In this document: piece by piece, positions 35,740 through 45,524 of the stretch
Layout: each line of letters opens with the position of its first letter
How positions within the stretch are numbered: the first letter of the stretch is position 1
Source: Hallerella succinigenes
Lineage (GTDB): Bacteria > Fibrobacterota > Fibrobacteria > Fibrobacterales > Fibrobacteraceae
Assembly (NCBI RefSeq): GCF_002797675.1
Contig: NZ_PGEX01000001.1
Coordinates: 620,001-684,000 of the forward strand
Length of the DNA: 64,000 nt
Reading direction: 5' to 3'
The notes under the pieces: model-generated
Told to the model about the DNA's origin: nothing
What the model saw: only the letters and a program-made list of their open reading frames with translations
Databases searched by the model: none
Position numbers and translations under genes: made by a program

Positions 35740-37230
35740 ATAATTTACGCGGTAGATGGATAGCGTTGTACTATATTCGTAACCCACAACGAGGAATGGA
35801 ACGCCTTTTTCGGGGCTATTTTCGGCAGGAATAAAGAGTACTCCTTCCGGTCCACGATCGGTAGAACTTGCGAAATAATCCAAAATTTGCGGCTTTTTAG
35901 GGTTTTTGAGGTCAAAAACAGCGATTCCGCTCGAGCGTTCCACGGCGACAAAGGCGTACAAGCCCGATTTTGTCTTTCCAACGGTCACATTTTCCGGTTC
36001 CGGGCCCAAATCGTCACTGCGCGAATCCGGTTTGATTTTGCCTTTTTTGGAATTCCAGTTGAAGAGTCCCGGATGATGTTCTGCGAGATACTTTTCCAGG
36101 GCGTTTCCGCTATTCCAGATGCGCTTGCCCGTTTGAGCGTCAAAAATGCTCACGCTTCTGCCCCCAAAGGTATTCAGGTAGCGGCAAGGTTCGTTTCCGT
36201 CACAGGGGTTCAGCGCGTCGATCGAGAGCTTTCCCATCTTTTGAACCTGTTCGGCGGTAAAGACGCTTTCATTTAAGCGACCTTGCGCCTTTAAGGATTG
36301 GGCGGTTGTGACGTCGCTTGTCGCTGGATCGTCGTCGCGCTTTGCGCCTTCGTCCGCGGTTATAAAGTAAAGCTTTCCAGCGGCTTCAAAGGCTTTGATA
36401 CCGTCCGGTTGCAGGTAGCCGCGGATCGGAGCGTTTTCAAGTTCGATCTTTTTGTTTTTGCGGTAGTCGAATTCGTTCCCCTTCTGGGCGTGATCGACCG
36501 TGCCGAGTCCCCAGACGTCCGTGATTTTCGCTTTTTTCACATCGATTTTTGCGACAGCATTGTTTTCTTGGAGCGTTGCAAAGGCGAACTTACTGTCGGG
36601 AGAATACGAAATGTATTCCGGTTCTATGTTTTGCAGATAGCGTCCAGGACCCACCAAACGAACGCCGGCATTCGCGAGAGAAAGGCTATCGAAAGCGGCA
36701 AAATCCAATTCGCTGACACGCGCCGTTTCGAATCCGTTCGAAATATCAATGAGGCTGATCGAGCCTTCGGGATCGACCTCCGCTTCGTCATCGGGCTCGC
36801 CTTCATTTGCGACGAGAAGTGTTTTGCCATCGGGCGCAAAAGCGACCATATCGGGATGAGCGCCCACGGTAAAACTCTTTAATTTATTCAATTTACGGTT
36901 CTGAACCTTGTACAGGTGAAGCGTTCCCGGCGAAGTTTTCGGATTGTTCATTTCTGCAATAGCGAGGAAATCCCGATGCGTCGAAACACAAGGAACTTCG
37001 CCTTTAAAATTCAGCGATTCCAAGATTTGGGGCTTTTCCGGATTTTCGAGGGAAATCAGAAATACCTCATGATCGCCCGATGTCGTAACGAGCATTTTTT
37101 GCGACGCTATATAAGTGGAAATTTCCGAGCCCGAAAGCCCATTCGCTCGAGTCAGACGCCCGACTTCTTCAAGGCCAGCGGCAAAAAGCGATACCGACAA
37201 AACGAGAGCAGCAAGGATTGTATTTTTCAT
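35737..37230 (-). CDS. Exported choice-of-anchor-I type beta-propeller protein
   Basis: 497 residues with a signal peptide (about 1-18, SVSLFAAG). The body is a seven-bladed-propeller-like repeat, with phrases typical of the choice-of-anchor-I/phytase-like group: FAPDGKTLLVANEGEPDDEAEVDPEGSISLIDIS, YISYSPDSKFAFATLQENNAVAKIDV, GPEPENVTVGKTKSGLYAFVAVERSSGIAVFDL. No catalytic residues are obvious. It is divergent from the CDF gene with only 31 bases between start codons. Confidence 0.8.
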   Translation of the reverse strand: MKNTILAALVLSVSLFAAGLEEVGRLTRANGLSGSEISTYIASQKMLVTTSGDHEVFLISLENPEKPQILESLNFKGEVPCVSTHRDFLAIAEMNNPKTSPGTLHLYKVQNRKLNKLKSFTVGAHPDMVAFAPDGKTLLVANEGEPDDEAEVDPEGSISLIDISNGFETARVSELDFAAFDSLSLANAGVRLVGPGRYLQNIEPEYISYSPDSKFAFATLQENNAVAKIDVKKAKITDVWGLGTVDHAQKGNEFDYRKNKKIELENAPIRGYLQPDGIKAFEAAGKLYFITADEGAKRDDDPATSDVTTAQSLKAQGRLNESVFTAEQVQKMGKLSIDALNPCDGNEPCRYLNTFGGRSVSIFDAQTGKRIWNSGNALEKYLAEHHPGLFNWNSKKGKIKPDSRSDDLGPEPENVTVGKTKSGLYAFVAVERSSGIAVFDLKNPKKPQILDYFASSTDRGPEGVLFIPAENSPEKGVPFLVVGYEYSTTLSIYRVNY

Positions 37231-37261
37231 ATGATTTTAAATTATTAAATTACTCAATACG

Positions 37262-38167
37262 ATGGAAATGGAACGAGTTAAAATTGCGCAACGGATCACT
37301 TGGCACGGCTTCTTTGTGAACCTTCTTTTGACAATCGGGAAGATTCTCGCCGGAATTTTTGGAAATTCCGCAGCCATGCTTGCGGACGGCATTCATTCTC
37401 TTTCGGATTTTGTGACGGATTTTATCGTCATCATCTTTGTGCGAATTTCCGGCGAAGACCGCGACAAGAACCATCCCTATGGCCACGGTAAATTTGAAAC
37501 GATGGCTTCGTTGCTGATTAGCATTGCCCTGTTCGCTGTCGCGGTGGGCATTTGTGTGAATGCGGCAAAACAGATTTTCTCTTTTATGCAAGGAAACGCG
37601 CTGGAATCGCCTTCGGGGATCGCCATGATTGCGGCAGTCGTCTGCATCGTGACAAAGGAAGCGCTTTACCAGTACACGGCAAAAATGGGAAAGAAGATCG
37701 ACAGTCCCGTTTTGATTGCGAACGCTTGGCATCACCGTTCCGACGCCCTTTCGAGTATCGGAACCTTGATCGGCATTGGTGGAGCCTTTTTGCTCGGCGG
37801 CAAGTACACGGTTCTCGACCCGATTGCGGCGATTCTTGTGAGCCTTTTCATTGGACGCGTGGCATACCAGATCGGATTTCCGACCGTACAGGAACTGCTC
37901 GAAGCCTCGCTTCCCGAAGACATCGAAAATGAAATTTCCACACTGATCCGCAACACAGACAAGGTGCGTTTTTACCATCATCTGCAAACCCGTAAAATCG
38001 GGAACGCCTACGCGATCGACGTTCACATTAAACTCGACCGAGACATTTCCCTTGTAGAAGCGCACGACGTCGCCACCGACATCGAAAAGCAGCTACGCGA
38101 AAAATACGGCAAACAGACTCAGATAAACGTTCATATGGAACCTCTTGGGGAGGACGGACATGCCTAA
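37262..38167 (+). CDS. Cation diffusion facilitator family transporter
   Basis: A 301-residue CDF metal/proton antiporter with six helices. Metal-site motifs are ADGIHSLSD in TM2 (about 41-49) and WHHRSDA in TM5 (about 156-162). The cytoplasmic C-terminal domain (from about 210) contains the usual VDVHIKLD strand and a His in VHMEPLG. Substrate is probably Zn, Fe or Mn. It overlaps the next gene by eight bases. Confidence 0.93.
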   Translation: MEMERVKIAQRITWHGFFVNLLLTIGKILAGIFGNSAAMLADGIHSLSDFVTDFIVIIFVRISGEDRDKNHPYGHGKFETMASLLISIALFAVAVGICVNAAKQIFSFMQGNALESPSGIAMIAAVVCIVTKEALYQYTAKMGKKIDSPVLIANAWHHRSDALSSIGTLIGIGGAFLLGGKYTVLDPIAAILVSLFIGRVAYQIGFPTVQELLEASLPEDIENEISTLIRNTDKVRFYHHLQTRKIGNAYAIDVHIKLDRDISLVEAHDVATDIEKQLREKYGKQTQINVHMEPLGEDGHA

Positions 38168-39059
38168 AATTGCAACGCTTTTGGCTATGGCTTTTACCGT
38201 ATTTTCTTTGACCGCCTGCGATGACATTCGCGAAGAAAAATACCCGAACGGGAAGGTGCGTTCTCGCGTCCAGTACGTCGAAAACGCAAAACAAGGCGTC
38301 GAAACGGAATTCTACGAGAACGGCAAAGTGAAGCGCACCCGAAATTTTGAAAAGGGAAAAGAACAGGGCGAATCAAAGGAATATTACGAATCCGGAAAGC
38401 TCAAGGCGGAACTCAGCTACACGAACGGCGCTGTAAACGGGACCGTGAAACGCTATTACGAAAACGGCAACGTCCAGTCGATTACTTTGTACGAAATGGG
38501 AACGATTGCAGCCTTCCCCGAGACATTCGACATGGAAGGCGACCCGGAAGTTCAAGGGTCTTACACGGACCCGCGCGACGGCAAGAAGTACGAATGGGTT
38601 CGTATCGGAGACGCGATCTGGACAGCAGAAAACATCCAGTTCGCCCCGGTCAAAGGTTCTCTTTGCATGCAGTGCAATGTTTGGGGAAGGCTTTACGACT
38701 GGGAAAGTGCCAAGAACGCCTGCCCGACTAGTTTCCGTATGCCGAAAATCGCCGATTTTGAAGTTCTTGCCAAGGCTGTCGGACAAAATCCGGCAAAAAA
38801 GCTCAAGGCGACCTTCGGCTGGAACAACGGTGGCGACGGAACCGATGAATTCAGCTTTGGAGTGCGCGCTAGCGGCGCCCATTTTGCAAAATCCGACGTT
38901 CCCGAAAAAGCCCGCAAATTTAAAGATGCGGGAGACAAGGCTTATTTTTGGACCGCAGACGGAAAAGTCGCCGTTTTCAAAAAGAATTCCTCGGACATTT
39001 CCTACGAAAGATTCCAGCCGGAATTCGGCGCTAGCCTGCGCTGTATCCTTGCCAAATAA
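38160..39059 (+). CDS. FISUMP-domain lipoprotein with MORN-like repeats
   Basis: 299 residues. The lipobox SLTAC lipidates Cys20. Residues about 25-115 are MORN/YwqK-like repeats (YPNGKVRSRVQY, FYENGKVKRTRNF, YYESGKLKAELSY, YYENGNVQSITLY). Residues about 130-298 form a FISUMP domain (GKKYEWVRIGDAIWTAENIQF... YDWESAKNACPTSFRMP... FWTADG... GASLRCI), named for its expansion in Fibrobacter succinogenes. The start is fixed by GGGGAGG just upstream. It is probably displayed on the cell surface; function unknown. Confidence 0.88.
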   Translation: MPKIATLLAMAFTVFSLTACDDIREEKYPNGKVRSRVQYVENAKQGVETEFYENGKVKRTRNFEKGKEQGESKEYYESGKLKAELSYTNGAVNGTVKRYYENGNVQSITLYEMGTIAAFPETFDMEGDPEVQGSYTDPRDGKKYEWVRIGDAIWTAENIQFAPVKGSLCMQCNVWGRLYDWESAKNACPTSFRMPKIADFEVLAKAVGQNPAKKLKATFGWNNGGDGTDEFSFGVRASGAHFAKSDVPEKARKFKDAGDKAYFWTADGKVAVFKKNSSDISYERFQPEFGASLRCILAK

Positions 39060-39093
39060 AGTTTAAGCGACTGCAAAATGCTATATTGAGGGC

Positions 39094-39939
39094 ATGGCTA
39101 CTACCCGTTACATTTTGCAAATTCATTGCCCAGACCAAAAGGGTCTCATTGCCGGCACAACGCAGGTTCTTGCGAATGCCGGTGCAAACATCATCGATTT
39201 GACGCAGCATACCGCAAAGGATATCGAAACGTTCTTTCTCCGCGCCGTTTTTGAATGCGAACCGTCCGCTGCTGAAGAAATTCAGAACCATTTTGAATCC
39301 ATCGGTCCGCACCTTTCGCTGACCTGGCAACTGCACGATACTTCCAAGGTGAAACGCCTTGCGATTTTCGTTTCCAAAACAGACCACTGCCTTTATGATC
39401 TTTTGCTGAAGCACCGCGACGGAGATCTTCCTTGCGAATTCAGCTGCATCGTGAGCAATCACACGGAACTAGGCCCGGTCGGCGGCACATTCGGCGTTCC
39501 GTTCTACTATGTACCGAGCAATCAGGAAAAATCGATTTCTGAAAATCGTTTCCGTGAAATCATCAAAGAAACGAATTCCGATGGAATCGTTCTCGCCCGC
39601 TACATGCAGATTCTTTCGGCGGAATTCACCGAAGAATTCAAGTACAAGGTCGTGAACATTCATCACGGTTTCCTCCCCGCCTTTAAGGGCGCAAAGCCTT
39701 ATCACCAAGCATGGCGCAAGGGTGTGAAGATTATCGGTGCAACGGCGCACTTCGCAACGGAAGATCTGGACCAGGGTCCGATCATTTGCCAGGACGTGCA
39801 ACGCGTTCCGGAAACCGCTTCGATCGATGAACTTGTGGAACTCGGCAAGGATATCGAAAAGCGTACCCTTTCAACCGCTGTGAAGCTCTGGCTCGAACAC
39901 CGCGTCTTCGTGTACGAAGGCCGGACTTTCATTTTGTAA
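39094..39939 (+). CDS. purU: Formyltetrahydrofolate deformylase
   Basis: 281 residues: an N-terminal ACT domain (about 5-80) and a formyltransferase-fold domain (about 86-281) with NIHHGFLPAFKGAKPYHQAW and the Asp of ATEDLDQGPII. It hydrolyses 10-formyl-THF to formate and THF, balancing one-carbon pools and feeding purine synthesis. A TATATTG element ends six bases before the ATG. Confidence 0.95.
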   Translation: MATTRYILQIHCPDQKGLIAGTTQVLANAGANIIDLTQHTAKDIETFFLRAVFECEPSAAEEIQNHFESIGPHLSLTWQLHDTSKVKRLAIFVSKTDHCLYDLLLKHRDGDLPCEFSCIVSNHTELGPVGGTFGVPFYYVPSNQEKSISENRFREIIKETNSDGIVLARYMQILSAEFTEEFKYKVVNIHHGFLPAFKGAKPYHQAWRKGVKIIGATAHFATEDLDQGPIICQDVQRVPETASIDELVELGKDIEKRTLSTAVKLWLEHRVFVYEGRTFIL

Positions 39940-39951
39940 GGAAGAATTCCC

Positions 39952-40452
39952 ATGGCAGAAGAAAACAAAATCCAGGAAGCCGAAATCATTTCGACAACCC
40001 CCGCTCCGGACGCTTCCAAAGAAGTCCAGCCGGAAGTTTTGACCGCAGAAGCTCCGAAGCCAGAAGCTTCAGCAGAACAGCCGAAGGAAGAAACGAAGCC
40101 GCAGGAACCGCAGGTCATCATCCAAAAGGAACGCGACCTTTCTCACTATGTAGGATTCGCCCTTTTGACCGTGCTTTCGATTGTGTTCTTCTTTATTCCG
40201 GGCATCGCACTCGTTTACCTCGTGAGCTGCCTCGCGGCGATTACCGCTCCGGTCGCCTGGATTTTTGCAGCGATTCTTTCCGTAATCGTCTGGCTCATCT
40301 TTAAGCTCAAGATCAAGGGTTTCAAGAAGTCTTTCTTCTGGTACATCGGTCTTTGCGCTCTTATCTCTATCATTCTGGTATCGCTTTCTGTGTTTACCAG
40401 CTACCAGGTCCTGAGCGGCATTTTCGCTTTGCTCATCGGAGGCTCGAACTAA
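39952..40452 (+). CDS. Small membrane protein of unknown function
   Basis: 166 residues: residues 1-62 are acidic and Pro/Glu/Ala-rich, probably disordered and cytoplasmic. Three hydrophobic segments follow (about 66-90, 94-115 and 127-165, the last probably two helices). No family recognised. It lies between purU and pyrE with gaps of 12 and 1 base, so it is cotranscribed with them. Confidence 0.65.
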   Translation: MAEENKIQEAEIISTTPAPDASKEVQPEVLTAEAPKPEASAEQPKEETKPQEPQVIIQKERDLSHYVGFALLTVLSIVFFFIPGIALVYLVSCLAAITAPVAWIFAAILSVIVWLIFKLKIKGFKKSFFWYIGLCALISIILVSLSVFTSYQVLSGIFALLIGGSN

Positions 40453-40453
40453 T

Positions 40454-41122
40454 ATGATCAAGAAGGATGAATTCGTCCACTTTCTCGTAGAAACCGGCGC
40501 CCTCAAGTTTGGCGCGTTTGTGACCAAGAGCGGCCGTCATACGCCGTACTTCATCAACACGGGTGAGTTCCGCACGGGCAAAGCTCTCGCCCGCCTTTCG
40601 GAATTTTACGCTCAGGCTTTTGTTGAACATTTTAGCGGCAAGGCGACAAACCTTTTTGGTCCGGCTTACAAGGGCATTCCTCTTTGCGCAGCGACCGCAA
40701 TCGCACTCGCCGAAAAGCACAACCTGGACTTGAGCTTCACCTACAACCGTAAGGAAGCAAAGGACCACGGCGAAGGCGGAAATCTCGTCGGCGACACCTA
40801 CAAGGAAGCCAAGGACGTCGTGATCATCGAAGACGTGATTACCGCAGGTACTTCCGTGAACGAAACGATGCAGACCATGAAGAACTTCCCGAATGCGAAG
40901 ATCAAAGGTCTCCTCATTTCCGTCGACCGTCGCGAACGCCTTGAAAATGGAAAGTCCGCTCTTGAAACCGTTCAGGAAACCTACGGCATCGAAGCCCATT
41001 CCATCATCAACATCGACGACATCATCTCGTTCCTCGAAAGCGAAGACAATCGCAAAAAAATCGGTGCACCGGAAGATATTCTCGAACGCGTTCGCGCTTA
41101 TCGCAAAGAATGGGGTGTGTAA
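40454..41122 (+). CDS. pyrE: Orotate phosphoribosyltransferase
   Basis: 222 residues. Joins orotate and PRPP to OMP, the substrate of PyrF (encoded near 1.5 kb). The PRPP-binding loop is VVIIEDVITAGTSV (about 119-132), and YNRKEAKDHGEGG (about 96-108) is the flexible catalytic loop with conserved Lys and His. Length is standard. Confidence 0.95.
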   Translation: MIKKDEFVHFLVETGALKFGAFVTKSGRHTPYFINTGEFRTGKALARLSEFYAQAFVEHFSGKATNLFGPAYKGIPLCAATAIALAEKHNLDLSFTYNRKEAKDHGEGGNLVGDTYKEAKDVVIIEDVITAGTSVNETMQTMKNFPNAKIKGLLISVDRRERLENGKSALETVQETYGIEAHSIINIDDIISFLESEDNRKKIGAPEDILERVRAYRKEWGV

Positions 41123-41809
41123 ATGAAGGGGGCGCTCCTTCTGTTATCGCTTATTTTAGCGTCGTGCGCGAGCAAGCAGTGGAGCGCGTCTCATCCCTAT
41201 TACAGGGAATCTCCGAGTGCGCAAGAAGAAATCGCCGTACTCGGACTCCATCACGCAGTCGTCATTACTCGGGACAAATGGTTTGCAAAGCACTTGCAAA
41301 TTCCACGCGATTCCGTGTACCTGTTGCTCGGAAAGCAACTTGAAGAAGCCTTTATAAAAGAGCTGCAAAGCACCCGCTACCCGAGCCTTTATATTTGGCC
41401 CGATTCCGCTTATGCAAAGCTCCCCGAAGAGACCCAAAAGCTCGACGAAAAAATTTACATCAAAGGCCGCTTTCCGGCCCAAGGCGTTTCGCTCCAAAGT
41501 CCAGAAGGCAAAACGCCTAAGCATTTGATTTTGATTCACGAATGTACGCTCGGGCTCGATCTGAAAAAAGACTACTTCTTTGATTATACGCTTATCAACA
41601 ACGAAGAAGAAACAAAGCGCACTTCCGAGGCGTTGACGATCATTCTTTCTTATACGCTCTGGGACAACGTGAAACAGCGTGCGCTGTATTCCGCCGTCGC
41701 CGAAGTTCCGCTTGCGATTCCGCACGGCATTCAACCGGGTGACGTTTCCAAGGTTTCGATTTTTGCGGCAGATAGCCTTGTGGCAGGCATCGACGGAGGT
41801 ATCCGATGA
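41123..41809 (+). CDS. Lipoprotein of unknown function
   Basis: 228 residues; lipobox LASC gives lipidated Cys15. The start directly abuts the pyrE stop. The body has mixed alpha/beta character with a beta-rich end (DLKKDYFFDYTLINNEEETKR, LSYTLWDNVKQRALYSAVAEV) that resembles putative outer-membrane lipoproteins of the GNA1162/DUF799 type, but this is only a resemblance. It overlaps the next gene by four bases and probably works with it. Confidence 0.65.
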   Translation: MKGALLLLSLILASCASKQWSASHPYYRESPSAQEEIAVLGLHHAVVITRDKWFAKHLQIPRDSVYLLLGKQLEEAFIKELQSTRYPSLYIWPDSAYAKLPEETQKLDEKIYIKGRFPAQGVSLQSPEGKTPKHLILIHECTLGLDLKKDYFFDYTLINNEEETKRTSEALTIILSYTLWDNVKQRALYSAVAEVPLAIPHGIQPGDVSKVSIFAADSLVAGIDGGIR

Positions 41810-43068
41810 AGCGCTTGTTCCAGATTTTTGCAGCGGCATGCTGTTTTGCAGGCGCCGTTTTTGCCGAAGACGTTTACTTCCGCGAACCGTTTACCCTGTG
41901 GCAGGATCCCGAAATTTTAGTGTGGACGCCGGATTCCGCAGCGCCGATCGACCCGCGTGAATTTTCCCTTTCGTTAAAGCGCAACAACAGTGGAATCGGA
42001 AGCCCGTCCGTACGCATCGCCGGAGAACTGGAACGCGATTCAAGCGCCATCCTTTACGCCGTCTGGCTTAAGAACAATCTGCTTCCGGGAATCCCGGCAG
42101 AACTTTTAAAAGCCCGTGAAGCGAAAATGCAGTCCCGCCTTTCCGCCATCGAAGACAAGTACATTCTGTACATGACAAGGAACGGAAACACGCTCACGGT
42201 CGCCCTCTTTGACGAAACAAGCTATTCCCCGAAGGCTGCCGGTTCCTTACCGTTCAACAGCGACAAGGTTGCATTAGGCGACGCGATTGCCGAAATGTTC
42301 TTTGGCGGCAGCACGAATCGCCGTTTAACAAAAGAAGAACGGGCAAAGAAAGCAGTAGAACCCAACGATTACTATTCCAAGATTCCGACTTTTAGAGGCT
42401 TTTTTGGCGTTGCAGGCGGTTACACGCAGGCACAGGTTCCGTTCACGCCCGACAGCTGGTACAGACGCAAGCTGAACAGCAAAATCAAGAATTACCGCAA
42501 TACGCAGGATTCCCTTTCGCTGTGGAATTTTATCGAAGACTCTTCCCCGCTTTTGAACGTTTATGCGGGCGGCACGTGGTTCGATTTTATCGGTTCGGAA
42601 ATCTTTTTGCGTTTTTCGGAACACGATGCGAAGATCGATGAGAAGGATACGGTTTACAACGAACTCGATGACTGGAAGTTCTACCGTTTTGAAGTCGGTC
42701 TAAGCCTGATGCTTTCTTACCGTTTCCCGATACATAAGAACGTGACGCTTGTACCGCACGGTTCCCTAGGATTTATCTACAGCTTCCTTTCGGAATCGAT
42801 CGACACCAAGAGCGGTTACAAAGCATCGGGAGCGTACAAAGCGCGTATCGAATTCAAAGACTTTTACAAGGGCGCAGTCCTAGCTGTCGGCATGCGGACG
42901 ATTCTCTTAGACCATTACGGCATCGATTTGCGGGCGGGTCTCGCTGGCCGCGGTCGCATTCTCGACAGGGAGCCTTCCGTAGACGCGGTTGCCGAGCCTA
43001 CGGTCATCGGAGGCTCCACGATCGACTGCTTTATTCAGCTCGGTCTCGAATACCACTGGTCTTTATAG
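41806..43068 (+). CDS. Exported protein, probable outer-membrane barrel
   Basis: 420 residues with a signal peptide (about 1-22, ending AVFAED). The N-terminal half is soluble; from about residue 195 the sequence switches to aromatic/glycine strands (FRGFFGVAGGYTQAQVPF, LNVYAGGTWFDFIGSEIFLRF, LSLMLSYRFPIHKNVTLVPHGSLGFIYSFL) and ends LGLEYHWSL with a terminal Leu after Ser, plausible for a barrel. Coupled to the preceding lipoprotein. Function unknown. Confidence 0.68.
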   Translation: MKRLFQIFAAACCFAGAVFAEDVYFREPFTLWQDPEILVWTPDSAAPIDPREFSLSLKRNNSGIGSPSVRIAGELERDSSAILYAVWLKNNLLPGIPAELLKAREAKMQSRLSAIEDKYILYMTRNGNTLTVALFDETSYSPKAAGSLPFNSDKVALGDAIAEMFFGGSTNRRLTKEERAKKAVEPNDYYSKIPTFRGFFGVAGGYTQAQVPFTPDSWYRRKLNSKIKNYRNTQDSLSLWNFIEDSSPLLNVYAGGTWFDFIGSEIFLRFSEHDAKIDEKDTVYNELDDWKFYRFEVGLSLMLSYRFPIHKNVTLVPHGSLGFIYSFLSESIDTKSGYKASGAYKARIEFKDFYKGAVLAVGMRTILLDHYGIDLRAGLAGRGRILDREPSVDAVAEPTVIGGSTIDCFIQLGLEYHWSL

Positions 43069-43073
43069 ACTTT

Positions 43074-44762
43074 TTAGCGGGAACCGTCGTCGATGATTTC
43101 GGAGCCGAGAGCATGCGTTGCCGTGACCAAGTGTTCCTTGATCTTGCGGTATGTGCCGAGCAAGTCGGTGAAGGTGGTCGTGAGCAGAGGATCTTCGCTG
43201 ACTTCGGCGACATGACCCCAGTGCTTTGCACGGCTGTCACGAACCTGTTCCGTAATTTCATGTCCCTGGCGACGGATCGCGGCGAGCGTATGAACGTCAT
43301 GGGAATCATTCAAGACGACAGCGACGTCGTCGGCGAGTTCCGACACGGCATCGTGCAACGAAATCAGGCTTTCCTGGTGCAACTTGTCGAAGGCAACGTT
43401 ATGGTCGCGCAGGCGCAGGCAAAGCTTTAACGCCTGGGTCACGTAGTCGGATGCGGTTTCGAGATCGTCGCTCATGCGGAGTTGGCGTTCCGCATCGTTT
43501 GCAATGCTCTTGGAAACGCTCGTCGAAAGGAGGCCCGTGAGGAAGCTGATGACTTCGGTCTGAGCCATGTCGAGTTTCTCTTCAGCTTCAAAGATGCGTT
43601 CCACAATTTTCTTGTCTGCCTTGCCTTCCAAAACAAGGCGCAGATCCTTGAGCATGTCGCGAACCGTGTCGTTCATCATGTTCATTTCACGGGCAGACTG
43701 CGTAATCGCAGCAAACGGAGACTTGATGAGAGCCGGGTCGAGCTTTGTCACCACAGCGTGCTTCGGCACCACCTTGTTCGGGAAGAACTTGTCCAGGAGC
43801 GCCGGAATCTTGCCCGTAAACGGCAGCACGACGAGGGTGTTCACAATATTGAAAGTCGTGTGGTAAAGCGCAATCGCAAGAGTCACGTTCTTTGGGTCGT
43901 CCGGGTTCGCCATGCCAAAAGCCGTGTGCAAGAACCAGCGCATCCCGGCAATCGTCGGTTCAAAGAGGAGCGTCACCCAAACCACACCGAAGATGTTGAA
44001 GAACAAATGGAAGAAAGCCGCACGGCGAGCGTGGCGGGAAGTATTCGCCGCAATCATCAAAGCGGAAATCGTACAACCGATGTTCTGGCCGAGCACGAGA
44101 GCCGCAGCCGTATTGAAGCCGATCAAGCCCTGGGAAGCAAGCACAATCGTCACACCGAGAGAAGCGGAACTCGACTGCATGATCGTCGCCATGAGGAAGC
44201 CCACCAAGATGCACGCGCAAATGCTCAGAATATTATTCGCATTGAAGACCGCAAGAGCGTTCAAAAAGTCCTGGTTATTCGAAACCGGGGCAAGCGAAAC
44301 CTTCATCGCCGCAAGACCGACAAAAACAAGACCCACACCCAAAAGGGCGAGGGCCGAATACTTGATACGTTCTTTTTTAGCAAAGCAGTAAACCAGGGCA
44401 CAGGCACCGGCGAGAGGCATCCCGTACTGGTCCATATGAAGAACCAAGACCCAGCCCGTAATCGTCGTACCGATATTTGCACCCATGATCACGCCGAGAG
44501 TCTGGGACAGCTGCATGATCCCGGCGTTTACAAACCCGATGACCATCGCCATTGTCACGGCGCTCGACTGTACAAGACAGGTCACGCCCATGCCGACAAG
44601 AATACCTAGAACGCAGTGGTTCGTTACCTTACTAATGAGTTTTTGGAGGGTCGGCCCAGCGATCGTTTGTAGGCCCATCGAAAGGAATCGTAAACCGAGG
44701 AGGAAAATACCCGCGCCACCGATGAGGAAGATGACGCACTGAGCAATTTGCGAGAACAACAT
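43074..44762 (-). CDS. Na/Pi-cotransporter family protein with PhoU-like domain
   Basis: 562 residues. The N-terminal half has the two inverted NptA repeats marked by VQSSAVTMAMVIGFVNAG and MQSSSASLGVTIVLASQG (QSSSA motifs that bind Na and phosphate). The C-terminal region from about 330 is helical and PhoU-like. Family members import phosphate with sodium or regulate phosphate leakage. It is transcribed after a leader of about 65 bases containing a six-pair hairpin. Confidence 0.92.
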   Translation of the reverse strand: MLFSQIAQCVIFLIGGAGIFLLGLRFLSMGLQTIAGPTLQKLISKVTNHCVLGILVGMGVTCLVQSSAVTMAMVIGFVNAGIMQLSQTLGVIMGANIGTTITGWVLVLHMDQYGMPLAGACALVYCFAKKERIKYSALALLGVGLVFVGLAAMKVSLAPVSNNQDFLNALAVFNANNILSICACILVGFLMATIMQSSSASLGVTIVLASQGLIGFNTAAALVLGQNIGCTISALMIAANTSRHARRAAFFHLFFNIFGVVWVTLLFEPTIAGMRWFLHTAFGMANPDDPKNVTLAIALYHTTFNIVNTLVVLPFTGKIPALLDKFFPNKVVPKHAVVTKLDPALIKSPFAAITQSAREMNMMNDTVRDMLKDLRLVLEGKADKKIVERIFEAEEKLDMAQTEVISFLTGLLSTSVSKSIANDAERQLRMSDDLETASDYVTQALKLCLRLRDHNVAFDKLHQESLISLHDAVSELADDVAVVLNDSHDVHTLAAIRRQGHEITEQVRDSRAKHWGHVAEVSEDPLLTTTFTDLLGTYRKIKEHLVTATHALGSEIIDDGSR

Positions 44763-44782
44763 TGTTGGTTCATCCTTATTGG

Positions 44783-44840
44783 AGATGCCAAACGCATCTG
44801 ATGTGTTATTTGGTCGTCCATTGTGGTTGCCCCAAATTTA
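44783..44840 (-). promoter_or_regulatory. Promoter and leader hairpin of the Na/Pi gene
   Basis: TAAATTTG on the minus strand (44833-44840) is a perfect -7 element. Between it and the ATG at 44762 the leader holds AGATGC-GTTTG-GCATCT (44783-44799), a perfect six-pair stem with a five-base loop. No known riboswitch was recognised. Confidence 0.45.
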
Positions 44841-44904
44841 GAATTTCAAATAACTCCTTCAGAGGGATTCTTTACAGATTTTTTACTTGCTCCACATGTT
44901 TTTT

Positions 44905-44933
44905 ACAAAAAAAATTCCGCCACGAGGCGGAAT
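44905..44933 (-). terminator. Terminator of coaE
   Basis: Immediately after the coaE stop on the minus strand: ATTCCGCC with GGCGGAAT, a four-base loop and a run of eight T. Confidence 0.9.
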
Positions 44934-44936
44934 GTT

Positions 44937-45524
44937 TCAAATTTGAGCTTTTTGGAGAACAAGAGCCTGCAATTCCGCGAGACTTCCCCAGTTATCTATA
45001 TATTCATAGTGGTCATTCGGCGGAAGCGGGTCCAGAGCCTGAATTTGCATGCGGCGGAGGGCATCATCCTTCAAAAGCCCGCGCTTTTGGAGCCTTTCGA
45101 GGCGAATGTCGTCCGGAGCCTGGACCACCCAAATTTCTGCCAAATTTTTGGAAAATTCGGGCCATTTGAAGAGCAAAGCCCCTTCCACGGCGGCGATTTT
45201 CGGCGGATTTTCAGAATTTTCAATCCGTTTGAGCTTGTTTTCTGCATGCTTTTGGAGCATTGGATAGACGATTTTTTCCAAATCCTTGAGGGATCTCGGG
45301 TCTTTGAAGACCTGAGAAGCGAGAGCGGCCCGGTCCACGGTGCCGTTTTGGACGCAAACCGCCCCGAAACGTTCGGAAATTTTCGTGCGCAGTTCCTCGG
45401 ATTCCGTGTAAAGCCTGTGCATTTCCACGTCTAAATCCAGTACAAAGGCACCCTTTTCGGCGAGCAGAACTCCGACAGCACTTTTGCCAGAACCGATTTT
45501 ACCGCAAATTCCAATCTTTTTCAT
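44937..45524 (-). CDS. coaE: Dephospho-CoA kinase
   Basis: A 195-residue P-loop kinase, last step of CoA synthesis. Walker A is GKIGSGKS (about 7-14), followed by DLDVEMHRLY, and the lid region includes VVQAPDDIRLERLQKRG. Length is standard. It is divergent from purC with only 29 bases between the two start codons. Confidence 0.93.
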   Translation of the reverse strand: MKKIGICGKIGSGKSAVGVLLAEKGAFVLDLDVEMHRLYTESEELRTKISERFGAVCVQNGTVDRAALASQVFKDPRSLKDLEKIVYPMLQKHAENKLKRIENSENPPKIAAVEGALLFKWPEFSKNLAEIWVVQAPDDIRLERLQKRGLLKDDALRRMQIQALDPLPPNDHYEYIDNWGSLAELQALVLQKAQI